Assembly: GCF_900637545.1 (NCBI RefSeq)
Contig: NZ_LR134376.1
Coordinates: 1,941,001-2,005,000 of the forward strand
Origin: Aeromonas encheleia
Lineage (GTDB): Bacteria > Pseudomonadota > Gammaproteobacteria > Enterobacterales > Aeromonadaceae
Direction: 5' to 3'
DNA length: 64,000 bases
Each line of letters begins with the position of its first letter. The first letter of the stretch is position 1. Positions 52,945 through 64,000 of the stretch are shown piece by piece. Position numbers and translations under genes: made by a program. Under the pieces are notes generated by a model. The model saw only the letters and a list, made by a program, of their open reading frames with translations, made no database searches and was not told where the DNA came from.

Positions 52945-54185
52945 AGAATCAGATCCCTTCCGAGCAGCGGATCACGTTGCGACAGAGCCTGGGCCGCACC
53001 CACATGATGACCTCCCTCACCGCGGTCTGCATGGCCGGCCTGTTCCTGACCATCACCGCCCTGCTGGCGCTGCGCCTCTACGCCGATCACAACCTCGAAC
53101 TGGTGGCACGCGCCATCAGTTACACCACTGAGGCGGCGGTGGTGTTCCACGACGAGGAGGCGGCGAAAGAGACCCTGCAGGCCATCGCCTCCCACGAGGA
53201 TGTGGCCAGCGCCCGCATCCAGCTGGCCGATGGCCAGGTGCTGGCGAGCTGGACCCGGGCCATCACCACCCCCTGGTCCAGCCTGGAGCAACAGCTGGCC
53301 CACCTGATCCTGCCGGGACCGGTGGAGCTGCCGGTGCTGCGGGAGGGCAAGGAGATAGCGCGGATCCACCTGGTCGGCCACGGCCAATACCTGCTGCGCT
53401 TCCTGTTGCAGACCCTGATGGCGACCCTGCTCTGCCTGCTGCTCAGCATACTGGGGGCGCTCTATGTGGCGCACCGCATGCAGTACTCCATCACAGATCC
53501 CCTCAAGGCGCTGGCGCAGGTGGCCCACAGCGTCCGCCGTCAGCGCGCCCTCAAGCAGCGCGTCCCGGCGGCCGACATCGCCGAGTTGCATGAGCTCGGG
53601 GAAGATTTCAACTCCCTGCTTGATGAGCTGGAGGCCTGGCAACTCCATCAGAAACGGGAGAATGCCAGCCTGCTGCACCAGGCGACCCACGATCCCCTGA
53701 CGGGGCTCCCCAATCGCGCGTTGTTCGAAGCCCGGCTGGATCAATCCATCATGACCGGTCGCGCCCAGCATGAGCGGTTCGCCCTGCTGTACCTCGATTG
53801 CGACCGCTTCAAGCAGATCAATGACAGCCTGGGCCATGCCGCCGGTGACGAGGTGCTGGTGACGCTGGCCAGGCGGATACAGCATCAACTGCGACCCATG
53901 GATCTGGTGTGCCGGCTGGGGGGGGACGAGTTTGCGGTCCTGCTGGCGCCGCTGCAGCATGAGCGCGAGGTGCGCGACGTGATGATCCGGATCCAGCAGG
54001 CGATGATAGTGCCCGTGGTATTGGGGGATGGCCGCCATCTGGTGGCCAAGGTCAGCGTCGGCTATGCCATGTTCCCCGAGCAGGGGCTGACCGCCGATGA
54101 GCTGCTGCAGCACGCGGACAGTGCCATGTATCAAGCCAAACGACAACGCAGGGAGGAGGTCACCGACCACAAGCTGAGTATTTGA
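52941..54185 (+). CDS. yfiN: Membrane diguanylate cyclase YfiN-like
   Basis: A 414-residue inner-membrane cyclic di-GMP synthase. Order: helix near 24-48, periplasmic PAS-like CHASE8 region (50-145), helix near 150-175, HAMP region (about 176-230), and a GGDEF domain with LCRLGGDEF-type active loop (VCRLGGDEFAVLL) and an RPMD inhibitory site five residues before it. YfiR should repress it and YfiB should relieve this, as in Pseudomonas. Confidence 0.9.
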   Translation: MKNQIPSEQRITLRQSLGRTHMMTSLTAVCMAGLFLTITALLALRLYADHNLELVARAISYTTEAAVVFHDEEAAKETLQAIASHEDVASARIQLADGQVLASWTRAITTPWSSLEQQLAHLILPGPVELPVLREGKEIARIHLVGHGQYLLRFLLQTLMATLLCLLLSILGALYVAHRMQYSITDPLKALAQVAHSVRRQRALKQRVPAADIAELHELGEDFNSLLDELEAWQLHQKRENASLLHQATHDPLTGLPNRALFEARLDQSIMTGRAQHERFALLYLDCDRFKQINDSLGHAAGDEVLVTLARRIQHQLRPMDLVCRLGGDEFAVLLAPLQHEREVRDVMIRIQQAMIVPVVLGDGRHLVAKVSVGYAMFPEQGLTADELLQHADSAMYQAKRQRREEVTDHKLSI

Positions 54186-54222
54186 TGTTTTTGCAGGCAA
54201 AAATAACAAAAGGACTATAACA

Positions 54223-54711
54223 ATGAAAATTTTCAACCTGATGAAGGTGGGTCTGTTCGGGCTCTCGTTGAGTGCGTTGGCGGCTTGCCAGAGTGCGCCT
54301 CAGGGTCTCACGGCAGAGCAGGTGACCGTGCTCAAGGAGCAGGGCTTCCACCTCACCGATGAGGGCTGGACGCTGGACATCTCCAACAAGGTGCTGTTTG
54401 CCAACAACGTGGGCGCACTCAACCCCAATACCCGCCAGGTGGTGGAGAAGCTGGGCAAGGCCCTGCTGGACGTGGGCCTGAACCGGGTCAGGGTCGACGG
54501 TCATACCGACTCCAACGGCGAGGCGGCCTACAACGAGCAGCTCTCCCGCAAGCGGGCCCAGTCCGTGGCCGACGTGCTGGCGTCGGTGGGGATGCCGGCG
54601 GCCAACCTGGACATTCGTGGTCGTGGCGAGCAGGCGCCAGTCGCCGACAACGGCACCGCCGCCGGACGGGCGGAGAATCGCCGGGTGGCCATCATCATCG
54701 GCAACGGCTGA
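54223..54711 (+). CDS. yfiB: OmpA/Pal-like lipoprotein YfiB
   Basis: A 162-residue outer-membrane lipoprotein (lipobox LAAC, C22) with an OmpA-like peptidoglycan-binding domain (VRVDGHTDSNGEAAYNEQLS). In the Yfi system it captures YfiR at the cell wall and so frees YfiN. It has the ribosome site AAAAGGAC and is third gene of the yfiRNB unit. Confidence 0.88.
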   Translation: MKIFNLMKVGLFGLSLSALAACQSAPQGLTAEQVTVLKEQGFHLTDEGWTLDISNKVLFANNVGALNPNTRQVVEKLGKALLDVGLNRVRVDGHTDSNGEAAYNEQLSRKRAQSVADVLASVGMPAANLDIRGRGEQAPVADNGTAAGRAENRRVAIIIGNG

Positions 54712-55009
54712 TCCCACCCCAGTCGCAGTGCATTCGCCGCCTCCGGCCGTCGCCCGAGGCTGGCAGCAAGGCTCCCCGCTAGCCTGAATGCGTGTGTGTC
54801 CGCTCTCCTGTCGATGACCCCGATGCCGACAGGGGAGTGGTTCTCCGCCAGTACACTCTCTCCTGAACCGACCTTCGCTCAACAAACCCCCTGGCTGATG
54901 CCAGCCCGAGGGATAAATGGCGGCCCAGTGCCACAGACTTGATCTGGCACAAGCTCACCATTGAGTGATATTCGTTATCATTTGCATTATTTCCAAATGG
55001 TAACCGCCA
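54712..55009 (+). other. yfiB-hutW intergenic region
   Basis: It contains a hairpin with CTCTCCTGTCG/CGACAGGGGAG arms near 54809-54837, a GTGCCA/TGGCAC hairpin near 54930-54952, and a Fur-like box near 54967. No gene was recognised. Confidence 0.5.
54967..54985 (+). promoter_or_regulatory. Fur-like box upstream of hutW
   Basis: GATATTCGTTATCATTTGC matches the 19-base Fur consensus at roughly two thirds of positions, including a GTTATCATT core, and lies in the presumed promoter about 25 bases before the start. Iron repression fits a heme-use gene. Confidence 0.5.
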
Positions 55010-56383
55010 GTGACGACAGCACAGCTCACCCCGACCATGACCGGGCTCTCGACTCCCGATCCCCTCAAGTTTGCCTTCACCGCCAAGACCTCGGCCCACG
55101 CCAGCCGGGGCGGCATTCGCCCCTTGTCGCTGGATGACGCCGCCTGGCAAGGCTGGTGGCAACAACCGAGCCAGGCGCAGGAGCGGGCGCTCTACATCCA
55201 CATTCCGTTCTGTCGCAAGCGTTGCAGCTTCTGCAACTTCTTCGAGAATGGCGCCAATCCGGCGCGCATGAGCCGCTACATGGCGGCCCTGTGTGACAGC
55301 CTGCAGCGGGCCGCCGAGTCCCGCCTAGGTCAGAGTCGGCCCTTCTCGGCCGTCTACGTGGGGGGCGGCACCCCGACCGACATGGCGGCAGAGGATCTGG
55401 CGCGCCTAGCCACGGCGATCCGCCGTTTTCCCTTGAGTGAGGATGCGGAGCTGACCCTGGAGGGGCGGCTCAACGGCTTCGATGACGAGAAGTGGCAGAC
55501 CGCGCTGGCGGGGGGCTTCAACCGCTTCTCGTTTGGCGTGCAGAGCTTCAATACAGAAGTGCGCCAGCAGGCGGCCCGCTTCGATGACAGGGAGACCCTG
55601 CTCGATCGGCTGGCCGAGCTGACCCGAGATGATGCAGCCGTCATAGTGGCGGATCTCATCTTCGGCCTGCCGGGGCAGGATGACGCGGTCTGGCGCCAGG
55701 ACATAGCGGACGTGATGGCGAGCGGGGTGCACGGGGTGGATCTCTATCAGCTCATCGCCATGGCGGGTACCAATCTGGAGCGGGCGCAGGAGAAGGGCAG
55801 GCTCGGCTGGTCGGCCGACGGCCAGCAGCGGGCCGGCATGTATGCCTATGGCGCCCAGACCCTGGAGCAGGGAGGCTGGCAGCGGCTCTCCAGCAGCCAC
55901 TGGCGGCGGGGGGAGCGCGAGCAGAGCCGCTACAACCAGATGGCCAAGCGCGGCGCCGAGATCCTCCCCTTCGGCGCCGGCGCCGGGGGCAATGTGCAGG
56001 GTCATGGCCTGATGTACGGCCGGGATCTGGCGCTCTGGCACGAGGCGCTGGCGAGCGGCGTGCGGGCGCCCGGCATGGTGATGGGGCGCAATCCCAACGC
56101 GCACATCGACGGCCTGCTGCGCGGCGCCCTAGATACCGGCTGGCTCGCGCTGACCCGGCTGCCACCATCACTGCGGACGCACCTGTTGCCGCTGTTTCAG
56201 GCATGGCAACGGCACGGGCTGGCGGAGTTGATGGAGGAGCGGCTTGAGCTGACCCTGGCGGGGCGTTTCTGGAACGTCAATCTGCAGGCCGGGCTGTTCG
56301 AGTTCCTGCAGCTCAACCCGCTGGATGGCGGGGCAGCGAGCGGCGCTCATCCGGCAGAGGCGGTGCGGCACTCGCTGGTGTAA
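55010..56383 (+). CDS. hutW: Radical SAM heme utilization protein HutW
   Basis: A 457-residue radical SAM protein with the cluster motif CRKRCSFC (CxxxCxxC) near residue 69, related to HemW and to anaerobic heme-degrading methyltransferases. GGGTP-type SAM loop is YVGGGTPTD. HutX and HutZ, its usual partners, are not adjacent. The start is uncertain: GTG at 55010 or ATG at 55037; neither has a strong ribosome site. Confidence 0.88.
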   Translation: MTTAQLTPTMTGLSTPDPLKFAFTAKTSAHASRGGIRPLSLDDAAWQGWWQQPSQAQERALYIHIPFCRKRCSFCNFFENGANPARMSRYMAALCDSLQRAAESRLGQSRPFSAVYVGGGTPTDMAAEDLARLATAIRRFPLSEDAELTLEGRLNGFDDEKWQTALAGGFNRFSFGVQSFNTEVRQQAARFDDRETLLDRLAELTRDDAAVIVADLIFGLPGQDDAVWRQDIADVMASGVHGVDLYQLIAMAGTNLERAQEKGRLGWSADGQQRAGMYAYGAQTLEQGGWQRLSSSHWRRGEREQSRYNQMAKRGAEILPFGAGAGGNVQGHGLMYGRDLALWHEALASGVRAPGMVMGRNPNAHIDGLLRGALDTGWLALTRLPPSLRTHLLPLFQAWQRHGLAELMEERLELTLAGRFWNVNLQAGLFEFLQLNPLDGGAASGAHPAEAVRHSLV

Positions 56384-56415
56384 CGGGCTGGGATCAAGAC
56401 GAGGAGGGGACGAAA

Positions 56416-56444
56416 AGGGGGCCGATTGAAGGCCCCCTTGTTTA
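56416..56444 (+). terminator. hutW terminator
   Basis: GGGGGCC/GGCCCCC stem followed by TTGTTT; it lies between two converging genes. Confidence 0.75.
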
Positions 56445-56445
56445 T

Positions 56446-57807
56446 CTATGGGTTGTGCACCTCTTCGACCCGCACCCGCAGATGCCCCTCTGCGAGGGTG
56501 GTGACCAGCGACTGCCCGGCGCTCACCTGGGCGGCGCGGCTGATCACCTCACCACCCTGTGTGCGGGTGATGGAGTAACCGCGCCCCAGGGTGGCGAGCG
56601 GGCTCACCCCGTCGAGGCGGGCGCTTAGCATGGCGAGGCGATGGTCGGCGAGACTCTGGCGCTTGGCCATCAGGGCGAAGAGGCGCTCCTCGGCCAGCTG
56701 GTGACGGCGCTTCCCGGCGGCCAGCAGCTTTTCCGGGCTCCTGGCCTGCAGCCGCAGCTCCAGGTTGGCGAGGCGCCGCTCCCCCTGATGCAGGCGCTGG
56801 TTGAGCAGCTGCTGCAAACGGCTGGAGAGCTCGTCCAGCCGTTGGGACTGCTGTTCCAGCCGACGTTTCGGATCCTGATGGTCGAGCCGCTTTTGCAGCA
56901 GCGCGAAGCCGTGGCGGGCGGCGGTCTGGTGGCGGCTGATGGCCTGGGTCAGCCGCTGCCCCAGGTGGGTGAGGCGCTGTGCGCGGGCGCCCTGATCCGG
57001 CGCCACCAGCTCGGCGGCGGCGGAGGGGGTGGGGGCGCGCAAGTCGGCGGCGAAGTCGCTGATGGTGACGTCCACCTCGTGGCCCACCGCGCTGATGACG
57101 GGGATGGTGGAGCCTGCGATGGCCCGGGCCACCGCCTCCTCGTTGAAGCACCAGAGATCTTCCAGTGATCCGCCGCCGCGACCGACGATCAGCACATCCA
57201 CCTCGGCGCGGCGGTTGGCCAGATGGATCGCCGCCACTATCTGACCGATGGCGGCGCTGCCCTGCACCTGGGTCGGGTAGATGAAGACCGGCAGATCCGG
57301 GGCGCGGCGCTCAAGCACCGTCAGCATGTCGTGCAGGGCGGCGCCGGTGGCGGAGGTGACCAGTCCCACGGCGCGGGGCTCGCGCGGCAGCGGCCGCTTG
57401 CGGCCCTCGTCAAACAGCCCCTCGGCGCCAAGGCGGCGCTTGAGCTCCTCGAAGCGCAGGGCCAGCATGCCATCGCCGGCGGGTTGCATCGACTCGATGA
57501 TCAGCTGATAGTCGCCGCGCGGCTCGTAGAGGGAGACCCGCGCCTGTACCAACACCTGCATGCCATCTTGCGGGCGGAACGGCACCCGGCGGTTGTTGCC
57601 CTTGAACATGGCGCAGCGCACCTGGGCCGAGATGTCTTTCAAGGAGAAATACCAGTGGCCCGAGCTTGGCATCGCCAGGTTGGAGAGCTCCCCCGTCAGC
57701 CACACCAGCCCCAGATCCTGCTCCAGGATCATGCGCACGGCGCTGTTGAGGCGGGTGACGGTAAAGATCTGTTGCTGCTTCTGCTGGCGGTCGTCGAGGT
57801 GGTTCAA
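56446..57807 (-). CDS. xseA: Exodeoxyribonuclease VII large subunit
   Basis: Large subunit of the single-strand-specific exonuclease VII. It has 453 residues: an N-terminal OB-fold (about 15-110), the catalytic region with [16 protein letters not shown] near residue 210 and [25 protein letters not shown], and a long C-terminal coiled coil. The small subunit xseB is not adjacent. Confidence 0.96.
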   Translation of the reverse strand: MNHLDDRQQKQQQIFTVTRLNSAVRMILEQDLGLVWLTGELSNLAMPSSGHWYFSLKDISAQVRCAMFKGNNRRVPFRPQDGMQVLVQARVSLYEPRGDYQLIIESMQPAGDGMLALRFEELKRRLGAEGLFDEGRKRPLPREPRAVGLVTSATGAALHDMLTVLERRAPDLPVFIYPTQVQGSAAIGQIVAAIHLANRRAEVDVLIVGRGGGSLEDLWCFNEEAVARAIAGSTIPVISAVGHEVDVTISDFAADLRAPTPSAAAELVAPDQGARAQRLTHLGQRLTQAISRHQTAARHGFALLQKRLDHQDPKRRLEQQSQRLDELSSRLQQLLNQRLHQGERRLANLELRLQARSPEKLLAAGKRRHQLAEERLFALMAKRQSLADHRLAMLSARLDGVSPLATLGRGYSITRTQGGEVISRAAQVSAGQSLVTTLAEGHLRVRVEEVHNP

Positions 57808-57934
57808 GGCAGATCCTGCTGGTGCGCCCCTCTCCTTGGCAAGGCCGAGGGGGATGAAAAAAGGAGAAAGCGAATGGGGCCATCTTACCCCAGTTTGGAC
57901 GCTGAGCCGAGCCTGTCGCTCGGCCCCGTCATGA

Positions 57935-58849
57935 CTAGCGTTCGACTTCCGGGTTCACCCTGGGCTGGCTCCTGGCCGGGCTGACCACCAGCCAGACCGA
58001 GAGGCAGACGATGACGCCGCCGATGATGAAGCCCTCGGTGAGGGTCTCGCCGAGCACCAGATAGCCCCAGAAGATGCCGAACGGCGGGATGAGGAAGGTT
58101 ACCGTCAGGGAGCGCAGCGGCCCGATGTCGGCGATCAGCCTGAAATAGAGCAGGTAGGCGAGGGCGGTACAGACGAAGCCGACGGCCAGGATGCTGGCCC
58201 ACACCTCGGGGATAGCCCAGTTGACGGCGGGCCCCGCCGTCATGGTGTAGCCGAAGAAGGGCAGCAGAAACACGCAGGCGCCCAGCTGGCTGCCGAAGGC
58301 CACCAGCTTGGCATCGAGGCCGCCCTGCTCGGTGATCCAGCGGCGGGTCAGGAAACCGGCGCAGCCGTAACAGGCGGTGGCAAACAGGCAGGCCAGCACG
58401 CCGATGATCACGTTGCCGCTCAGGTGCACCTCGCCGGTGGTGGTGATGAGGGCGATGCCGACGAGCCCCAGCATCACACCGAACCACTTGCGCGGGCTCA
58501 GCTTCTCGTCGAAGAACGAGAAGCCGATCATGGCCCCCATCAGCGGGGTGGTCGCGTTCAGGATGGCCGAGTAGCCGGCCGGCAACCAGAGCGCGGCGAT
58601 GGCGTACATCAGAAAGGGCACACCTGAGTTGATGATGCCGAGCAGCATGGCGGATCTCAGCTTGCCCTTGAACCTCATGGGGGTGCGCAGCAGCAGGAGC
58701 ATGACGGCGAGCCCGATGAGGGCGAACAGAACCCGCAGGAAGGTGGTATTGACCGAGCCGAACGCCGGCGCTGCGATGCGCATGAACAGGAAGCTGGCGC
58801 CCCAGATGGCCGCCAGTACCAGCAGCCTCACATAATCCGATGTTCTCAT
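57935..58849 (-). CDS. EamA/DMT family transporter
   Basis: A 304-residue inner-membrane protein with ten hydrophobic segments in two EamA repeats, the drug/metabolite transporter fold. It starts [22 protein letters not shown]. The substrate cannot be told from sequence. It lies alone between xseA and exbD. Confidence 0.88.
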   Translation of the reverse strand: MRTSDYVRLLVLAAIWGASFLFMRIAAPAFGSVNTTFLRVLFALIGLAVMLLLLRTPMRFKGKLRSAMLLGIINSGVPFLMYAIAALWLPAGYSAILNATTPLMGAMIGFSFFDEKLSPRKWFGVMLGLVGIALITTTGEVHLSGNVIIGVLACLFATACYGCAGFLTRRWITEQGGLDAKLVAFGSQLGACVFLLPFFGYTMTAGPAVNWAIPEVWASILAVGFVCTALAYLLYFRLIADIGPLRSLTVTFLIPPFGIFWGYLVLGETLTEGFIIGGVIVCLSVWLVVSPARSQPRVNPEVER

Positions 58850-58956
58850 CTTCTCTCCTTGAAATCATGGGGCTCACGCCAGCGCTCTGACATGCAGATC
58901 CCGCATCATGCAGGGATGCCCCGCGTCTGACAACCGGGTGATGGGGAGGCAAACAA

Positions 58957-58984
58957 GCAAGGCACCACCTGGGTGATGCCTTGT
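58957..58984 (-). terminator. Probable exbD terminator
   Basis: AAGGCATCACC and GGTGGTGCCTT pair around a short loop on the minus strand, followed by GCTTGTTT. Confidence 0.6.
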
Positions 58985-59021
58985 TGCCAGCGTCGCTTCG
59001 ATTCGCACTGACCTAGGGCGA

Positions 59022-59444
59022 TCACTCGGCCTCGGGTTGGCTGACAAAGGCGATCTTGTGCAGGCCATGCTGAGAGGCCAGGGCCATTACTCTGGCAATG
59101 GTGCCGTATTCGACACTCTTGTCGATGCGCAGCTGGATCTCGGGGAGCTCCTGCGCCTTCTGGTCGACCGCGCTCATCTGGGCGATCAGGGCCGCCTCGT
59201 CGACCGGCTTGTCATTCCAGTACATCTTGCCGGCCCCGTCGATGGAGAGGCTGATGTCGTCCTGTTTCGGCTGATTGGCCTGGCTGCTGGCCTCGGGCAA
59301 GTCGAGCTTGACCGCGTTGGTCAGCAGGGGGGCCGTGATCATGAAGACGATCAGCAGCACCAGCATGACATCGATCATCGGGATCATGTTGATCTCGGAG
59401 AGGGGTTGATCGTCCGAGTCACTGGATAATTTACCAAATGCCAT
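59022..59444 (-). CDS. exbD: ExbD energy-transducing protein
   Basis: Proton-channel partner in the TonB complex. It has 140 residues with one N-terminal helix containing the essential aspartate (INMIPMIDVMLVLLIVFMI) and a periplasmic domain. Its ATG shares a base with the exbB stop (TAATG). Confidence 0.93.
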   Translation of the reverse strand: MAFGKLSSDSDDQPLSEINMIPMIDVMLVLLIVFMITAPLLTNAVKLDLPEASSQANQPKQDDISLSIDGAGKMYWNDKPVDEAALIAQMSAVDQKAQELPEIQLRIDKSVEYGTIARVMALASQHGLHKIAFVSQPEAE

Positions 59445-60196
59445 TATCCGCGCCCCTTCCTGGCTTCACGCTCGGCGAGCTGGGTGACCTTGGGCGAGGC
59501 CTGCTCGAACCCGGTCACCAGCAAGGCGAAGAGGTCATAGGCAAACTCGTCGAGAGCCGCCAGCTTGAGGCGATTGCGGCGCACGAAGAAGTTGTAGATG
59601 AGCACCGCCGGCAGGGCGACGGCGAGGCCAAAGCCGGTCATGATCAGCGCCTCTCCGACCGGACCCGCCACCTTGTCCAGGCTGCTCTGGCCGGCGCTGC
59701 CGATGGCAAGCAGGGCATGATAGATGCCCCACACGGTGCCAAACAGCCCGATGAAGGGGGCCGCAGAGCCCACGGAGGCGAGCAAGGTCAGGCCCTGTTC
59801 GAGGCGGATCCGCTCCAGGGTGATGGCCTGGCGCAGGGCGCGCAGCAAAAAGTCGTCGGGGGATCCCAACTTGAGGGAGACGGCCCGCTCCTGCGCCCTG
59901 TCAAGCTGAGCCACGGCCGCGAGGGCAGCACGCGTCACCCGGCCATAGCCTTCCTGAGGCGGCGTCTGGGCGAGCTGGCGCTCCATCTCCTGCACGCTGG
60001 CGTGTTGCCAGAACTGGCCCACGAACTGGGCATTGAGGCGCTGCTCGCGATAGCCGAGCCAGAGTTTGAGCAGGGCGTAGTAACAGGTAGCAAGCGACAT
60101 CAGCACCAGCAAGATCAATGGGATAAGGCCCACTCCCGTGTTCTGGCTGAGCAGATGAGCGATGCCCATCCCGTTCGTTTCGATTTCCGGATTCAT
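59444..60196 (-). CDS. exbB: ExbB proton-channel protein
   Basis: A 250-residue MotA/TolQ/ExbB family inner-membrane protein with helices near 22-42, 135-155 and 180-205, including GLFGTVWGIYHAL. With ExbD it powers TonB. Coupling to tonB (2-base gap) and exbD marks the TonB system, rather than TolQR. Confidence 0.94.
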   Translation of the reverse strand: MNPEIETNGMGIAHLLSQNTGVGLIPLILLVLMSLATCYYALLKLWLGYREQRLNAQFVGQFWQHASVQEMERQLAQTPPQEGYGRVTRAALAAVAQLDRAQERAVSLKLGSPDDFLLRALRQAITLERIRLEQGLTLLASVGSAAPFIGLFGTVWGIYHALLAIGSAGQSSLDKVAGPVGEALIMTGFGLAVALPAVLIYNFFVRRNRLKLAALDEFAYDLFALLVTGFEQASPKVTQLAEREARKGRG

Positions 60197-60198
60197 GG

Positions 60199-60969
60199 TT
60201 ATGTCCCTAACTTGAAGATGATGGTGACCCCGGTCCAGGCCGCGACGGCGGCGTTATTCTGCCTGGCCGGGATGAAGCGCCAGCGGCTGACCGTCTTGCG
60301 GGCAACCATGTCCAGGCGCCGGTAACCGCTGCTGTTTTCGACCTCGACCGACTCGGCCGTGCCCTCCTTGCTGACGCGAACCTTCAACACCACACGCCCT
60401 TCCTCCCCTCGTCTGCGTGACTCATGAGGATAGGGGGGCTCAGGGTTGTTCAAGCTGGCATCGCGGGCAATGGGGGCGCTGCTGCCCCCGCCGGACCCAG
60501 TCTGGTTCGTCTTGGCAGGTGCACTGCTGCTGCCGCTCTGGTGATTGGCCGTATTCAGCGGCGCGGCGGGCGCCGCTGGTGTCGTTACCGGCTGAGCCTT
60601 GGTGACGGGTTTGACCAGGGGGGCTGGCTTGGGCGGTGCCTTTGGCACAGGCTTGGGAGCGGTTTTCTTGACGATCGGCTTGACCGGCTTGTGCTGAACC
60701 GGCGCGGGCTGCTTGACTACCTTCGGCTGTGCCGGGGTGGGCGCTGGCGCCGCCGGTTTGCCCGGCGCGTCATCCTTGTTCGACTCCCCGGCCCAGCGGG
60801 CAGACAGGGTGAGGGGCTCGGGCGGCTGGATGGGGGCGGAGTGGCTCCCCTGCATCAGCCACAGGATGGCGAGGTGCAGGAGCGCGGCGATGGCCAGGCA
60901 GGTGAGCTGGACAGGGCCAAATGCCATCTTGTCGCGGCCGATGGCCGGTCTCATTGCACAGGCGCTCAT
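60199..60969 (-). CDS. tonB: TonB energy transducer
   Basis: Periplasm-spanning protein transferring energy to outer-membrane receptors for iron and heme. It has 256 residues: an N-terminal helix (about 20-40), a long proline/lysine-rich spacer (70-150), and the C-terminal domain with EPPYPHESRRRGEEGRVVLK near 175. The start at 60969 has AAGGAAGCAGG upstream; later ATGs are possible. Gene order tonB-exbB-exbD matches the Vibrio TonB1 type. Confidence 0.94.
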   Translation of the reverse strand: MSACAMRPAIGRDKMAFGPVQLTCLAIAALLHLAILWLMQGSHSAPIQPPEPLTLSARWAGESNKDDAPGKPAAPAPTPAQPKVVKQPAPVQHKPVKPIVKKTAPKPVPKAPPKPAPLVKPVTKAQPVTTPAAPAAPLNTANHQSGSSSAPAKTNQTGSGGGSSAPIARDASLNNPEPPYPHESRRRGEEGRVVLKVRVSKEGTAESVEVENSSGYRRLDMVARKTVSRWRFIPARQNNAAVAAWTGVTIIFKLGT

Positions 60970-61022
60970 CGACCTGCTTCCTTCCTGATCGTCATGTTCG
61001 TACTCAAATGTCTATGAAATAG

Positions 61023-61045
61023 GCGCCAAAGCCAGCCTTTGGCGC
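61023..61045. other. Perfect 9-bp hairpin in the tonB leader region
   Basis: GCGCCAAAG and CTTTGGCGC pair around a 5-base loop. It lies 54 bases before the tonB start, with no T tract; possibly part of the tonB 5' leader. Confidence 0.45.
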
Positions 61046-61075
61046 TCAGCATGCGCCACTTCAGGGCCTGCAAAC

Positions 61076-61094
61076 AAGAAACATTATCAATCGC
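61076..61094 (-). promoter_or_regulatory. Fur-like box upstream of tonB
   Basis: Read on the minus strand, GCGATTGATAATGTTTCTT has a TGATAAT core and matches the Fur consensus at about 12 of 19 positions. Iron control of tonB-exbBD is expected. Confidence 0.4.
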
Positions 61095-61364
61095 GTTTTA
61101 ATCACCGGAGCCTGGATCGCGAGGGGGAAGAGTTGGCGTCGAGAGCCCTGGAAAGAGGGCGAGGCGGGAGCAGAAATGAAAGCGCTATCAATCACATCTA
61201 GCCAATCCCGAGGTCGATTGTGGTCACATTTTGCACTCATCTGCCATGAATAGGCCCGCCTGCGCCCTAGACTGACCGAGCTCATCTGAAGACAGGCGGT
61301 AGCGGATGGGGGGCATGCCGGGACGCATGCCCGGCCTCACACACAAAAGAATAAAGGACTATCA

Positions 61365-64000
<2,636 letters not shown>

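Larger units (their letters stand above)
60970..61364. other. Divergent intergenic region, tonB / amylase
   Basis: It holds a Fur-like box and a 9-bp hairpin on the tonB side. On the amylase side I found no sure activator site; a TGTGGTCACA core near 61217 resembles but does not fit a CRP site. Confidence 0.5.

Noticed and set aside
61210-61240. CRP site upstream of the amylase
   Set aside because: TGTGGTCACA has the halves too close; the spacing does not fit the CRP consensus.

Overview
The window is chromosomal DNA, rich in G and C, from a facultatively anaerobic gammaproteobacterium, most probably Aeromonas. The gene blocks match enterobacterial order (sdhAB-sucABCD; ycaO-focA-pflB; cspD/clpS-clpA-infA-bpt-aat; trxB/ald/lrp-ftsK-lolA-rarA-serS; sapABCDF/pspF/pspABC-ycjXF; tyrR). 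Several traits are Aeromonas/Vibrio-like: PspABC only, phhAB beside tyrR, HutW, and a tonB-exbB-exbD unit. The genus call is inference from gene content and protein style. I see no rRNA, tRNA, insertion sequence, prophage or CRISPR array.

Layout: 1-8882 TCA cycle genes (sdhA cut by the window edge, sdhB, sucA, sucB, sucC, sucD). 9020-15301 ycgN, then anaerobic formate metabolism on the minus strand (pflB, focA, ycaO), with an FNR-like box before focA. 15644-18344 a B3/B4-domain protein, a guanidinium exporter behind a guanidine-II riboswitch, and asd. 18462-23805 cspD, clpS-clpA, infA, bpt, aat and a glycine-zipper protein. 23905-28095 a dual-receiver diguanylate cyclase, trxB, ald and lrp. 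28270-37732 ftsK, lolA, rarA, serS, cvpA, purF, miaE. 37875-48000 the sap transporter and psp envelope-stress loci, with a clean sigma-54 promoter. 47988-54711 ycjF, phhAB, tyrR and yfiRNB. 54967-60969 hutW with a Fur-like box, xseA, a DMT transporter and tonB-exbB-exbD. 61365-64000 a secreted multidomain alpha-amylase running off the window.

The most unusual signal runs through otherwise ordinary operons. At no fewer than seven gene ends or gene-gene junctions the DNA holds an imperfect tandem duplication of about 70-117 bp that copies the 3' end of the upstream gene, often together with the start of the downstream gene. The loci are sdhA/sdhB, sucB, lolA/rarA, sapD/sapF, sapB/sapC, pspF, pspB/pspC and phhB. 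At several of them the duplicated segment is an open, in-frame minigene (16-33 codons), overlapping its neighbours by ATGA, TGATG or GTGA. Its start resembles the downstream protein and its end resembles the upstream protein. The lolA/rarA case is three exact-length 77-bp units; sapD/sapF is a chain of three minigenes tiling the gap. The copies have drifted in sequence but their frames remain open. This looks like a recurrent lineage-specific process that expands overlapping gene junctions, perhaps keeping ribosomes coupled across them. Function is inference; the repeats themselves are directly visible.
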